Origin: Triplophysa rosa
Lineage: Eukaryota; Chordata; Actinopteri; Cypriniformes; Nemacheilidae
NCBI RefSeq assembly: GCF_024868665.1
Contig: NC_079891.1
Location: 28,001,642-28,065,641, forward strand
Direction: 5' to 3'
Length of the DNA stretch: 64,000 bases
This document shows positions 10,889 through 22,512 of this stretch, one piece after another. The notes beneath the pieces were generated by a model. The model made no database searches. It was not told where the DNA came from and saw only the letters and a list, made by a program, of their open reading frames with translations. The position numbers and the translations under genes were made by a program. Numbering within the stretch: position 1 is the stretch's first letter; each line of letters opens with the position of its first letter.

Positions 10889-12469
10889 ATTAATCATCAA
10901 ATCAAAAAATGACTTTAGCTGGGTATTCACAGGCAGGGTCACATATGTTCCAACTGAAGTCTTTTTGGGGGGGATTTGGCATTTTCTACTATACATAAAA
11001 TCATTCTAGACAGTGTAAAGAACATTTTGTGAAAATATAACCTTGCATCTTTAATACTGACTAAGTAAGGCCTGGTAAATTTTTTAAATGATAGTGGAAT
11101 TAACGTTTGAAATTAAACTTTGTTGGTTATCTCGTAATTAGATTTATAGACTTTAGCCTGGATTTCACAGACATATATCTTTCAAACTTACCTCAATGTT
11201 CTCTGAGTTCTGAAGTTGTCCTGGAATTTTGGTTTTGTAAATTAACAGAAATAAAATCTAAATTAAACAGCTGTTAGGACCATGGTATGTCCTTAAAATT
11301 CAGAGTGGCATATTATTATGTACATAATCACATACTGTACATAATTAACACGTACAGAAGATGAAAACGTCTATGTGAGAAGTGTGGAAAAGACGTTGGT
11401 TTCTACAACATTTTAAAGCCTATATTTTATTTGATTTCTATGAACAAAAATGTTTTAATAGCTTTTGCTTTGGTAAAATATAATAACCCTATCAAAACTG
11501 TAATCAAAGTTTGAAGCACTGCACAAAAGGCCCTTAAACTACTTAAACCAAGTGTTATAACACTGATCAATCTTTCATACCCACAATTTAGATTTAACAG
11601 AAGCATCACAGAAGAATAATGGCTGATAACATTTAAAGCAATAGAGCTGAAATTTTTGTGGGTTACTCTAAATATATTCACATAATGCTATTTTTAAGTG
11701 TAAAGCAAAGTCAAATCAATATTAACAGAACTTACTCGTTGCAGTTTCCATTTTCCTGCCATAAACAGAAAGAGAACACATTGAGAGAACATAATGACTC
11801 ATCACCCCATTACCCTTCTAACAACACACACTATTTCTGTTATAGCAGAGACACAATCCTTATTTGAACTTCTTTAAGTGCAATTCGATAAGATTTTCAT
11901 TACATTTTCATTTGTGACGACATCTCCGTCAAATTATAAAATAAGATGTATACTTGATGATTTGACATTACATTTTTTGTAATCTCGAGGTAACTGTCAT
12001 TATTACAATAGGGCATGTTTGAAATAAAATTCAGCTTCTGTCTTTACAAATCTTTTTATAATGTTAAAAAAACTTTGACAAAAATAAAAATGTTCTGTAC
12101 TACAAGTTGTCAAGAAAAGGCCACCACTGTTATTCCCAAAATAACCACCAGATGGTGCCTTTTTTTCCTCTGCTGTTATGTCCTGACCTATCAAATATGT
12201 AGACGATTAAAGGCGATTAGGCGATTAAAGCTCTATTGTAATTAAATTATTTTAATTGTATAGATGTTAATATTTACTTGGGCTATCACTTTCCTGTTAG
12301 TTATAACATTTTATTAAAAGCATGCTGCTTTTAATTGCTTTTAATTTGAAAGATAGAAAGCGAAAGTAATAAAAACCAACGATTTAGGCACATGCGCAAA
12401 CTGTATTTTTCACAAAATATTCCTACATTATAAAACACGTTCTCAACCCAAGAAGGCATTAAAACCTGG

Positions 12470-14200
12470 GGCATGTTCAAGCTCAAACCGGTGCGCAACG
12501 TTTTGCTACGGTTTCCGGGTTGAACGACACGGTTCCTGGAAACGGTTTGCAATGGTGTGCAACAGGGTTTGAGATGCGTTTTCTCTTGTTTGGTGGGCGT
12601 GTCAAGAATGTCAGCCCAATCAGCAGCAGCAGCATGTATATAACCCACGCGGTATTAAAGAGTATTAAATAATTTTGTCGGGGCTGAACGCAAGTAGGGT
12701 CTCTGCAGGTCGGAGAAATGGGCGTTTCGAAAGGTGGGGGCGTGCCGAAAGGTAGGGGGCGTGCCAAAAAGGTTTTTCATTGGTCAAGGGTGCTCTTTCT
12801 TCCCAACTTAGTTGACCAATCAGCGTTAACCACACACATACGTCATTTCTTTTAAACAGGAAGAAGATCGCAATGTGTGTAATGGAAAGGTTTCAAATTG
12901 TGAATTTGTGATCATAAGCCCTTAAAAACGAAATAAAATTTTATTCAGACAAGTCTGTGTTTTTGCTAAATTGCTTAATAATAAATTACAGAAGGTAGGC
13001 CTAAGTAAATAGATCTAGAAGCAGCTGTCGTTATGTTTTATGAGTATTTCAGTCTTTTTCTGCATGATTTTGTTTACATACTAAAGCATACTAAATCATA
13101 GTTGTACTAAAACGGTAGAAATGCCTTTTACAGTATGACATGTTGTTATTCTATCATGACACCAAGGAAAGTAAATTATTTTGAACTTATAAAACGCTAG
13201 TGCAGTTGTAAGTGTTATTACGTAAGAGACATTGTACCACCCTTTAAATAATAATTGTAATTCACATTTGATTGTGACACTTATCAGCTGTTCCTTAAAT
13301 ATCAGTTATTTCTAAATAGTTCAAATCCAATATGTGCATCCACTGTACCTTCATTTTACATTTACAATAAAACGCAATATGACATTAACACCTGCTTCTT
13401 TTCGTTTTCATTTTAAATAGTTAAAGTAATGTGATTATTTTCATTTTTAATCAAATACAAAACACATTTTATTGTAAAGTATAAGAAGTACTTAATAGTA
13501 CACAATAGGGAAAAACAATTCAGTCAAAAGTACACAGGCAATGCTCCAAAGACTACGTTTAACTAATAAATACATACAGCCAGGCTGTGTACCCAGATAG
13601 CACAATCCAAAACTAGGCTAATAATCCTATTACCACTTAACGTTAAGATATTAGAGGCAGCGGCCAATTTGAGGTGTATTTGCTGCCATCAAGCTGTTCT
13701 TGGCGGCGCTAACAGCCCGGCGATCACGGAGAACTCACACATTAGATTCGCGTCAAGGCCAATTTTAAAATAGGCACTAGTATCTTTATAACCTTTATCT
13801 TTCGTGTCCAATTGAAAAGACCTTTCGGTACGCCCAGTTCTCCGACCTGCAGATACCCCGGTCTCATTCTTTGTGTTCTTTTTGAAGAATTTTCGGAGCC
13901 TGATGAAATCGGAATAAATACGTGTTTAATACTGCAAAATGCATCTCTTCTAATATCTTCAATTGTTGCGTATATCGAGCTGCAGCGGACACATTTAAAC
14001 GACTTTACTTGGACCCATTGTGCGAGCTGTCTCTTTAGTACCGCGTTGGTTATATACATGCTGCTGCTGATTGGGCCGACATTCTTGACACGCCCACCAA
14101 ACAAGAGAAAACGCATCTCAAACCCTGTTGCACACCGTTGCAAACCGTTTCCAGGAAACCGTAGCAAAACGCTGCGCACCGGTTTGAGCTTGAACATGCC
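12470..14200. mobile_element. DNA transposon with very long terminal inverted repeats, 1731 bp
   Basis: The ends GGCATGTTCAAGCTCAAA and their exact inverse begin inverted arms of roughly 180 to 270 bp, interrupted by small indels: left arm from 12470 to about 12745, right arm back from 14200. The flanks repeat CCTGG (12465-12469 and 14201-14205), and copy 2 has a single CCTGG at 31672-31676, so the insertion is proven by its empty site. A 133-codon plus frame at 13812-14213 and a minus frame at 13742-14197 overlap the right arm. I recognise no transposase in them. The superfamily is uncertain. Confidence 0.85.
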
Positions 14201-14868
14201 CCTGGATTGCTAGAGCCATTCATGACGTCACGTCACCTAAATCAACTAGTATCAAAGCAAATTCTGCGCAAAAACAATACAATGCTGTCGAATTTTCCTA
14301 CTCTATCAGATTTTCTTACCGCAGGGCAAAATTTAAGATAATCTAACGTTAAACCACATCGACAAAATAAACAGGTAGGATGATTTTACAATGCAAAATA
14401 CCCGGTCAGATAGTCCTACCGGTTTAAAATAAACACATCAAATAAATTTACAGAGTAAATACCCTGTCAGATTATCCTACCAGCATAAAATAAACATGTA
14501 GGATTAAATTACAGCGCAACGCCCTATAAATTTTGTACTATCAGTATTAAATAAATATGTAGAATGATTTAACAACGAAAATACACTATCAGATTCCCGT
14601 AGCATTATAAACTAAACAGGTAGGATGATTTTATAGCGCAAAAAAATGACATACATTGATGTGCGCATGCCTGGTAGATAATCTGACGGGTAGGATGAAA
14701 TTTCAGGACACCTGTTTTACCAGACATATTTATCTGTCGATCAGTGTTTTCCACTTTGCATGAAATTCACTTACATATTTTCTAATCAAATCTCGTGCTT
14801 CAGTTGAAATACCACAATAGAGAGTTTCAATTTTTCACTTTGATCAAAGAACAAATTAACTGTTTCTA
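14201..14868. repeat. Segmental duplication, copy 1, right part
   Basis: This continues the duplication past the inserted long-TIR element and aligns to 31672-32264. It ends at the word CTGTTTCTAAATGT, after which copy 1 and copy 2 differ completely. Copy 1 has about 100 bp near 14645-14745 that copy 2 lacks. Confidence 0.85.
14300..14650. repeat. Diverged tandem array, unit about 61 bp (copy 1)
   Basis: About five successive units each contain AATAAACA, then GTAGGATGATTT or a variant, then a C/G-poor stretch, then CAGATTATCCTACC or a variant. Units are strongly diverged from one another but keep the order of words. The same array is in copy 2 at 31785-32112, so it predates the duplication. 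Confidence 0.6.
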
Positions 14869-17800
14869 AATGTGGAGGCTTGCTGTGTGCGCCACACGCC
14901 AATATGAGCTGTAAACCCCAGTCATGCTGACGTGACCTCTTTGAAACATACTTTCACCTCCTTTTGTAGGGGAAAAATGACGCATCGAATTTATTATTAT
15001 TAACTGCTTTGTTTGAGGATAAAAAGGGGCGTTTCTCAATAAGGGGGTGTTTTCAAAGTGGGATGGGCGTTTCTCAATCGCTTTAGTTTATTTGCAAAAA
15101 TCAAGTGGGCGATTCCCAATTCCCTTCTCAAACTGGATGGTTGAAAACTGTTTAGATCCCGTTTAGAAACGGCCAATAGTTCAGAAATGGGCTTCTGCCC
15201 TTTTTGATTGAAAGGTTGAGAAACGCCCATCCCGGTTTAAAAACGCCCCATAACTTCATGAAACTCCCCATTTCATGTTCTGCAGAGCCCTATAGCCTAC
15301 TTCTCTCCTCATTTGTTGAGTCATATCAAAACAGAAACAAAACAAGTTGAACCTTTTTGTCTCAATATCTTAAGCATTGTGAAAAACAAATGTTAAAAGC
15401 ATTAGTATTTTAATAGGCCTAGTAAAATTCATGTTAAATTAATGAAATTGTGCTGTAAAATATAAATAAATCATGACTCTACAACATTATTCCGTTAGCA
15501 GATCTTCTTACTATTGACAAAACGATCGTTTTACATCAAGCAATTTTGCGTTTGCAAAATTTGGGCTGTCAGATGTCTAACCATATCCCTAGAATAGACA
15601 GCACAGGCTACGCAGAAAACATGTCAAAGAAATGAAACATCACTGTTGGCTTTGCTTACACGATGACATATCATACATTTTGCAAGTTATTTTGGCAATA
15701 ACGACATGTAACCAAATTCAAGGTTAAACTTTGGCTATAAATTGGTACTATATCGCGTAACCGAGACGGTGATGCTTGCTGTGCTATGAATGATGCTAAC
15801 CCTTACCTCTGCTGTCCTTCACAAAATCTGCTGCTGAAGAAATGACTTGAATCCCACAAAACAGTTAAATAGCGTAATACGGTAGCCTGTACAAATCTAT
15901 GTTTTATATAATATCCTTGCCGAGCAGTGTTAGCTTTCCCTACTGTCACGCCAATATTCTGCAGCTCACTTTTACTTTTACTTTCACTTTTAACTGAATA
16001 ATTATCCCTGAACTTGTTTATACAGCACAACTGCAAATAACAGCCTCTGATACTTAATGGGTAAAATATTATAGAAAATAACATAAAATTAAAATATATA
16101 TATACTGTATATATACAAATAAAAAATGTTTTTTTTCTTGTTATTATACTCATACCACACAACTTAATTACTTCGAAAATAGTGTCTTAAAGAAACAGTT
16201 TCAAGCAACAGCTGCAGGCAAATTTTTAAAAACAATCAGCTGCCTGTATAAGACTGACAGCAAACTTGTAAATACACACCAGAATTTCATAGGTCTCTTG
16301 TCGTGCTTTTAAAAATTGTGCTTGCTGGTTTGTTACTAATAATGACTGATTCTTTTTAACATTTTAAATAATTTTTTACATTTAAAGACATTTGAACTGA
16401 GAAATATATGTACCGTGAACAGGATTTCACCAAGTATGACATGTTCTTGGTTGAACATCATTGTCCTGGAACAACTTTTCTAATTAATCAATCAGATTGT
16501 ACAGTAGTCAATGTTAGGTTGGGTTATACTGTATATTCTCTTCAATCTTGGTTTGGGTTTGGTTTATGGAAATCTTTTTTGACGGGATTGTTATTCCAGC
16601 ACTAACAAAAGATGTTGAGGAACACATTTTGCTTGGGAAAATCACTGTTGTCCATTACATTATAAATCCTCTGATACTTCAAGAATCTTGTGTCCTCACT
16701 TTGTGTTTACAGTGTGCCTGTCTAACATTCACATAAATGAAAATTAAAGTAGATGAACACTTACGTAAGCAAAAAGATACTTTTACAACACCTTTATAAT
16801 TATCAGTATTGTTTCAACTTAGTTATCAGCCAAAAAGAGGTAAAGTAGCACATACAGTTTATCAATACATAACATAGATAAGGGGACGACACAGAGTAAA
16901 GCACATACGTTGCAGACACTTAATTTAATTTATTCCTAGGGTTTTTTTCTTTATTTTGTCATTGAGCTGACATATATCTCTAACTAAGATGATTAAACTT
17001 AATCCTTTTAATTTTTTAACAAATGCCGACTGTCCTTTGATTCTTGATTCTCTTGTTCCACCTCTGGAGAATTTCCTCCATTCTGCTGTAAAGTATGTGA
17101 GAGTTTATCTCTATTATAATGAATGTGACATTCCAGTGCACCGAATTTATTTTGTTATAGATATTACGTTGAAATATATTGGATATATTGGTAACGTTAA
17201 TTGAAAAACATCTTCTATAACTCTTAGATGTGATTTCTTTAAACACTTCATGAAAAGAATAATAAAAATATAGTAACCTCCTGTAAGCTTGTATTACTTG
17301 TCCAAAATTTTGAAAACAGGTATTGTTAATAACAAAGAAACATATCAGGCCTAAACACAGCATATACTGTAAATATTTTATGAAAATATATCAAGTTCAT
17401 TGCAACTTTGCAAGTTTATGGATTATGTATGTTAACAAGTTAAACAAACCAAGATTTTTATTTTATGGATGCAAAACCCCAAATATTACTCATAATTACT
17501 TAAAAAATGAATGTTATAAAACATTAACATTTAATCTCCAAATTAATGAAGAACATAAAGACAGCATCTTGCAGTAGCAGCGCAAAGATCAATAGTAGCC
17601 AGCAAATGCATAAGAGTAAAGGTAACTTCTATACTCGAAAAGAATCATGAGGCAGACTATTGAATATAATGAACAACATTTATTGATACATAAAATGTAG
17701 GACTTTGGCGTGGGCCCCGTCCGTATTAGAATCCGAGGGTTATGGATTCTTGCAGATCCTGCCTGAGATGAAGGCAGGGGCAGAGCCAACCCCCGGACAC

Positions 17801-18281
17801 TGGACTGGGACCGACCTGGTGTAAAAATTCCTGTTAATTTACATGGAAATTTAACAGCAAAATTCTGTTTTCGTTTAATAGCAGTATGTTACTGTTTTAT
17901 ACAGTGCATTGTGGGAAGACTTGTTCACTTCAGGTTAGTGGTCGAACAACCACAGTATGTCACTGTTATTTAACAGCATTATACCATATTTTCCTATCTG
18001 CGCCATTTTGCATCAGCATGAGGTACGTCTGCACCTTTATCTATGGTTGTAATATCTTTAAATTAAATGTTAGATCTTAAATATCCAGTGAAGTTTTTAT
18101 TATTTAATAACATTTCCTGTTTTAATCAGGCAAAGTATTTCTGAAAACAACGCTAAGATATGCTGGTTAGCGGAAAACTTCTGAAACAGTGACTGGGTAG
18201 CATTAGCTTAAACAGGAGATTCAAATGCTCGTGACTAAAAGGTAAGAATTACCCTAAATTTAATCCAACCTGTACGTTTTA
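14869..18281. other. Intergenic spacer with a small inverted-repeat element
   Basis: No coding gene recognised. At 15012-15250 a small palindromic element has arms around GGGATGGGCGTTTCTCAA (left near 15059, right inverted near 15215-15235), resembling a MITE. From 17815 to about 18000 the words TTTAACAGCA and TTACTGTTTTATACAGTG resemble cyprinid CACTGTAAAAA-type elements, and a related end lies at about 24300-24526 in inverted orientation. The stretch 16200-17690 is AT-rich without recognised content. Confidence 0.4.
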
Positions 18282-19851
18282 CACTGCGTTCCAAATTATT
18301 ATGCAAATTGGATTTAAGTGTCGTAAACATTTAATTTTATATTGTTCAATTAAACTTATGGATGGTATTGTGTCTCAGTGCTCTTTGGATCACTGAAATC
18401 AATCTCAGACACCTGTGATAAGTAGTTTGCCAGGTGAGCCCAATTAAAGGAAAACTACTTAAGAAGGACGTTCCACATTATTAAGCAGGCCACAGGTTTC
18501 AAGCAATATGGGAAAGAAAAAGGATCTGTCTGCTGCCGAAAAGCGTCAAATAGTGCAATGTCTTGGACAATGTATGAAAACATTAGATATTTCACGAAAA
18601 CTTAAGCGAGATCATCGTACTGTGAAGACATTTGTGGCTGATTCAGAGCACAGAAGGGTTTGTGCAGATAAAGGCAGAATGAGGAAGGTTTCTTCCAGAC
18701 AAATTCATCGGATTAAGAGAGCAGCTGCAAAAATGCCATTGCAAAGCAGCAAACAGGTATTTGAAGCTGCTGGTGCCTCGGGAGTCCCGAAAACCTCAAG
18801 GTGTAGGATCCTCCAGATGCTTGCAGTTGTGCATAAACCTACTATTCGGCCACCCCTAACCAATGCTCACAAGCAGAAACGGTTGCAGTGGGCCCACACA
18901 TACATGAAGACTAATTTTCAAACAGTCTTGTTTACTGATGAGTGCCGTGCAACCCTGGATGGTCCAGATGGATGGAGTAGTGGATGGTTGGTGGATGGCC
19001 ACCATGTCCCAACAAGGCTGCGACGTCAGCAAGGAGGTGGCGGAGTCATGTTTTGGGCTGGAATCATGGGGAGACAGCTGGTGGGCCCCTTTAGGGTCCC
19101 TGAAGGTGTGAAAATGAACTCTGCAAGGTATGTAGAGTTTCTGACTGAGCACTTTCTTCCATGGTACAAAAAGAAGAACCATGCCTTCCGTAGCAAAATC
19201 ATCTTCATGCATGACAATGCACCATCTCATGCTGCAAAGAATACCTCTGTGTCATTGGCTGCTATGGGTATAAAAGGAGAGAAACTCATGGTGTGGCCAC
19301 CATCCTCCCCTGACCTCAACCCTATTGAGAACCTTTGGAGCATCCTCAAGCGAAAGATCTATGATGGTGGGAGGCAGTTAGCATCAAAACAGCAGCTCTG
19401 GGAGGCTATTCTGACATCCTGCAAAGAAATTCAATCAGAAACTATCCAAAAACTCACAAGTTCAATGGATGCAAGAATTGTGAAGGTGATATCAAAGAAG
19501 GGGTCCTATGTTAACATGTAACTTGCCCTGTTAGGATGTTTTTGATTGAAATAGCTTTTGATTTCAGTAAATATGACCTCTTAATGCTGCAAATTCAACA
19601 AATGACCATTTTCAGTTTTTTACAACCTATGAAATGTTTTCAAACTCTGTTGTGCATAATAATTTGGAACAGTGCATTTTGAGTTTTTCATTTTTTAAAT
19701 AAATACTGTTGTCAGTGGGAGGTTTGTTCAATAAAATTCCAAATGTACCCTAACTGTTGATACCTTGAAAATTATACTGACTGTCATTTGCATCGACAAA
19801 TTAGGAAAACCAGAGAAAGATATCATTTGCATAATAATTTGGAACGCAGTG
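18282..19851 (+). mobile_element. Complete Tc1/mariner-type transposon (DD37E), 1570 bp
   Basis: The inverted ends are CACTGCGTTCCAAATTAT at 18282 and its inverse ending at 19851, with TA on both sides (18280-18281 and 19852-19853), the target of this superfamily. A second, imperfect copy of the end motif lies inside the right end near 19650-19676 (GCATAATAATTTGGAACAG). The transposase frame is uninterrupted, so the copy looks young. Confidence 0.95.
18508..19521 (+). CDS. Tc1-type transposase, intact, DD37E
   Basis: This enzyme cuts out the transposon and inserts it at TA sites. The 337-aa protein has an N-terminal paired-type helix-turn-helix DNA-binding part (about residues 8-110, with CMKTLDISRKLKRDHRTVK). 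The DDE catalytic domain is complete: D144 in LFTDE, D236 in HDNAPSH and E274 in SPDLNPIENLW. There are 37 residues between D236 and E274, where classical Tc1 and Sleeping Beauty have 34. This spacing defines the DD37E (TRT) group described from vertebrates and protozoa. A glycine-rich GGGGVMFW box precedes the second D. The start is the first ATG after the TIR and fits the usual length of 335-345 aa. No stop or frameshift was found, so it may still be active. The dinucleotide flanks and both ends are also intact. Confidence 0.95.
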   Translation: MGKKKDLSAAEKRQIVQCLGQCMKTLDISRKLKRDHRTVKTFVADSEHRRVCADKGRMRKVSSRQIHRIKRAAAKMPLQSSKQVFEAAGASGVPKTSRCRILQMLAVVHKPTIRPPLTNAHKQKRLQWAHTYMKTNFQTVLFTDECRATLDGPDGWSSGWLVDGHHVPTRLRRQQGGGGVMFWAGIMGRQLVGPFRVPEGVKMNSARYVEFLTEHFLPWYKKKNHAFRSKIIFMHDNAPSHAAKNTSVSLAAMGIKGEKLMVWPPSSPDLNPIENLWSILKRKIYDGGRQLASKQQLWEAILTSCKEIQSETIQKLTSSMDARIVKVISKKGSYVNM

Positions 19852-20122
19852 TACTAATATCTGTGTAAAAGATTAATCGGGAATGATCTAAATCAATTAA
19901 ATTGTTTTTGTGTAGTTACACTTTTAATGTGCGCTTTCTGTCCATGTAGGTGAGAAATATTTTATATTGTCTGGAAATTCACCTGATTTTTCGTGTTATC
20001 TTAAAATCTATTTAATATAGTATGTTACCCACTGATCTATTATAGATCAGTGATGCTACCAAGTATGTCTAAAAATACAGCTAAGTTATAAAGATTCGGT
20101 CAAGCCGTTGTATTACATGCTG

Positions 20123-22512
20123 CACAGTAAAAATAAAAGGTGCCTCAAATATCCTGTTGTGTACTCAAAGAACCTTAAACTGTATTTTAAGTGCTCCAAA
20201 GCTCTTTTTCTCAATAAAAGGGTTATGGTGGAACCATCTATAGTCTTTGTGGTTCTTCCAGGAACCTAGAAGATTCTTGAATAACCCCACATTCAGTTGT
20301 GAAGTTCTGGAGTCACCTTTTCACTACACTGGGACCTCAAAGTGCTTTGCGGGTTATTGAAGGAACTCAAATTCTAAAAATTGGTTCTTGTAAGATCTGT
20401 AAACTTGTAAGTGGTTCCTGGAGAATCTCTCTTGTACAAGACAGTATCTAGAGGAACCCCACAAAATTCTGCATGAAATGGGGATTTTTAGTGTCTGATC
20501 ATTTTGATGTTTTATGAGAATAAAAATAGTCCAACGTTTGGTTTTTGGCCCCTGCTAAGTGAACACACATTTTAAAATAATGCACATGATTAGAAAAGGC
20601 TAAATGTTATTTTGAAAAATTTCAGCAAGCTTTTTGATTATTTTATATTTCTTACTATTTGTATTATATAATTAATTATATTAATATATTATAAATAAAC
20701 ATTTGTATTCTATAAGTAGATCCTAAGTCACTGAAATCTTTTGAAAATGTAAACGTTGTTGTGCTTTCCATCCAAACGAACTGCAGCTGCTCTGTGTGTT
20801 TATTGTGCAGTCTCGCCCTCCACAGTACTGTGGCGCTGTTGGCCCAATGTCGCAGCGTCAAGGCATGTGCCATGTGGCGCTTTCGTTAGTATGTGTGTTT
20901 AACTTTTTCCAGCTCTGCGCAGATCGATCACCTTATGACAAAAAGCATGCGGACTTACAATAACATCTCTAAAGCATACAGAGCAGTCAGTTCACAAATA
21001 GCTCTCACTGTGCTTTGATGTTGCCGATCCGTCTGCGATCAAACATCAGTGGCACGAGTGTTCACCGGTATTGTTCCGCTCGCGCGACAGCGGGAATTCA
21101 AAATAACGGAGCGCATGTTTTAGCCGAGATGCTAACGAATATAAGTTAAGATGAAGCTTGTGGGGCTAACATTAAATGGGTAACGTTAGTGTTAATGACA
21201 AACAATGACTTTTAGACACTTTTAGCTATTATGTTCACTTTTAGTGAATGTATAGCTCTTTTTTAACTTATTGATGTTTGTGTTGAATGGTTTTCCCACC
21301 CATGTTACATAAATTTTCTGTAATTAAATATTTTTATCATTCAGTTCTGTTTTTATCCTTTTAACTCAGAATTTTCAGTATTTTCTAGTTGAGCAGCAAA
21401 AAAAAAAGTAAGTATTATATTTATTATGATACTTTCATTATTATGTTATTTGTTATATTTGCACATGTAAAAATACTCGTTGACAATGGAACATCTGAAT
21501 AAAGTGGATTATTACAGTTGTTACTATAAATAGCCTATTGTACTCCTTAACCATAGACCAAAACAGTGACTTCCAGGCATTGTAATATTTTATTTATTGT
21601 TACATTTGTAAACCAATTTGTGATGTGCTAAATGATTAAATGTAATGGTTTATGAGACGTTATCTAAATCCCTCTTTTTGGTCTCCATGTCTTATTCCCA
21701 GGGACACCCAAGGCCAACAGACCCAGCTCCAGCCCACCCTGATGCTCATCCTTGCACTGCCTGGGACACCTAAGGCCAACAGGCGCAGCTCCTGTTCTCT
21801 TTTTGCCATAAATACTTTAGCAATGCAAAATTGTGAAATGTACTATAGAAATAATTTTGACTTTGACTACATGGATCCTCACACCACCTGGTAATAGCAG
21901 GAAACCCATTTGGAGAGAACAGCATTGTTTTCTCTAGCTCGCAAGGATTTGCTTTTTGGCAAATTACAACTTTACCATGGGTGTAGGCCTTGCTATGAGA
22001 GACTACTTTTTTGCTGGACTTTTTTACAATTGTACATTTGTACAAAGTACCTGAAATATTTCTGTATGTACAGTATATTTAAAATTAAGGCAAATTATTT
22101 GGTTAGTTTTGTTAAGATAAAGACTTTTCATTTATAACAATATCACCAACACAATATTAATTATACATGTGACTTCATGAATTTAGGATGGTAATATTCA
22201 ATATTGACCATTCTGTAAATATTTATTCAATGTAAATTGTTGTTGTTTATCAATAAACTGTTGTATTTGATTTAGTATTTCTGCTTATTAAAATATTGTG
22301 AATAGCAAATATAAACTGTGAAATGGTGCCTTGAAGCACCCAAGATGGTTCCAGACCATTTTAATAAAAGGGATCCCCAAGAAGCCTTGGAGGGTTCCTC
22401 AGAGAACCGCCTTTCATTAAGCGGTGCCTTGAGTTTCCCCTGAGGGTTCCGCCGGCATGGCAATGTGAAGAACCCCAAACGGTTCCTCGAAGTACCTTTA
22501 ATTTTTACAGTG
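20123..22512. mobile_element. CACTA/EnSpm-like non-autonomous element, 2390 bp
   Basis: The left end CACAGTAAAAATAAAAGG and the inverted right end CACTGTAAAAATTAAAGG form the terminal repeats, flanked by TG on both sides. Both subterminal regions are full of GGTTC/GAACC words that would fold (for example GGTTCTTCCAGGAACC near 20251). No transposase was seen. Inside, a 30-bp word beginning GGGACACC(C/T)AAGGCCAA occurs twice (about 21700 and 21764). Confidence 0.65.

Larger units (their letters stand above)
8197..11751 (-). pseudogene. Coiled-coil gene, copy 1, lacking its 3' exons
   Basis: Four coding exons correspond exactly in length and phase to those of the copy-2 gene: 11751-11736 (start METAT), 11220-11192, 10604-10568 and 8403-8197 (coiled coil). 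All have intact AG/GT borders. The coiled-coil exon differs from copy 2 at four residues and has no stop. The five C-terminal exons seen for copy 2 are not here, because at 7139 the duplication is replaced by the LTR element. They might lie left of the window, but more likely the gene is truncated. An 8651-10372 transposon enlarges intron 3. A strong donor (CAGAG/GTAAGG) on the minus strand near 15806 could end an upstream non-coding exon that copy 2 lacks. That is inference only. Confidence 0.6.
7140..12469. repeat. Segmental duplication, copy 1, left part
   Basis: The stretch from CAATACGGTGTTTCAG at 7140 aligns base for base, with scattered substitutions and small indels, to 27962-31676. 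It includes a SINE, the coiled-coil exons and a MITE. Copy 1 additionally carries a hAT-like insertion (8651-10372). Homology resumes at 14201 after the long-TIR element at 12470-14200. Confidence 0.9.

Noticed and set aside
13742..14213. Overlapping frames of 133-151 codons in the long-TIR element
   Set aside because: They run into the inverted arm and read its sequence. No transposase motif could be found, so they are not called genes.
14300..14650. CRISPR-like array of repeats
   Set aside because: Units are diverged throughout with no constant repeat and unique spacer pattern, and the genome is eukaryotic.
15803..16162. 119-codon minus frame
   Set aside because: Low-complexity hydrophobic translation of AT-rich DNA without similarity to anything I know.
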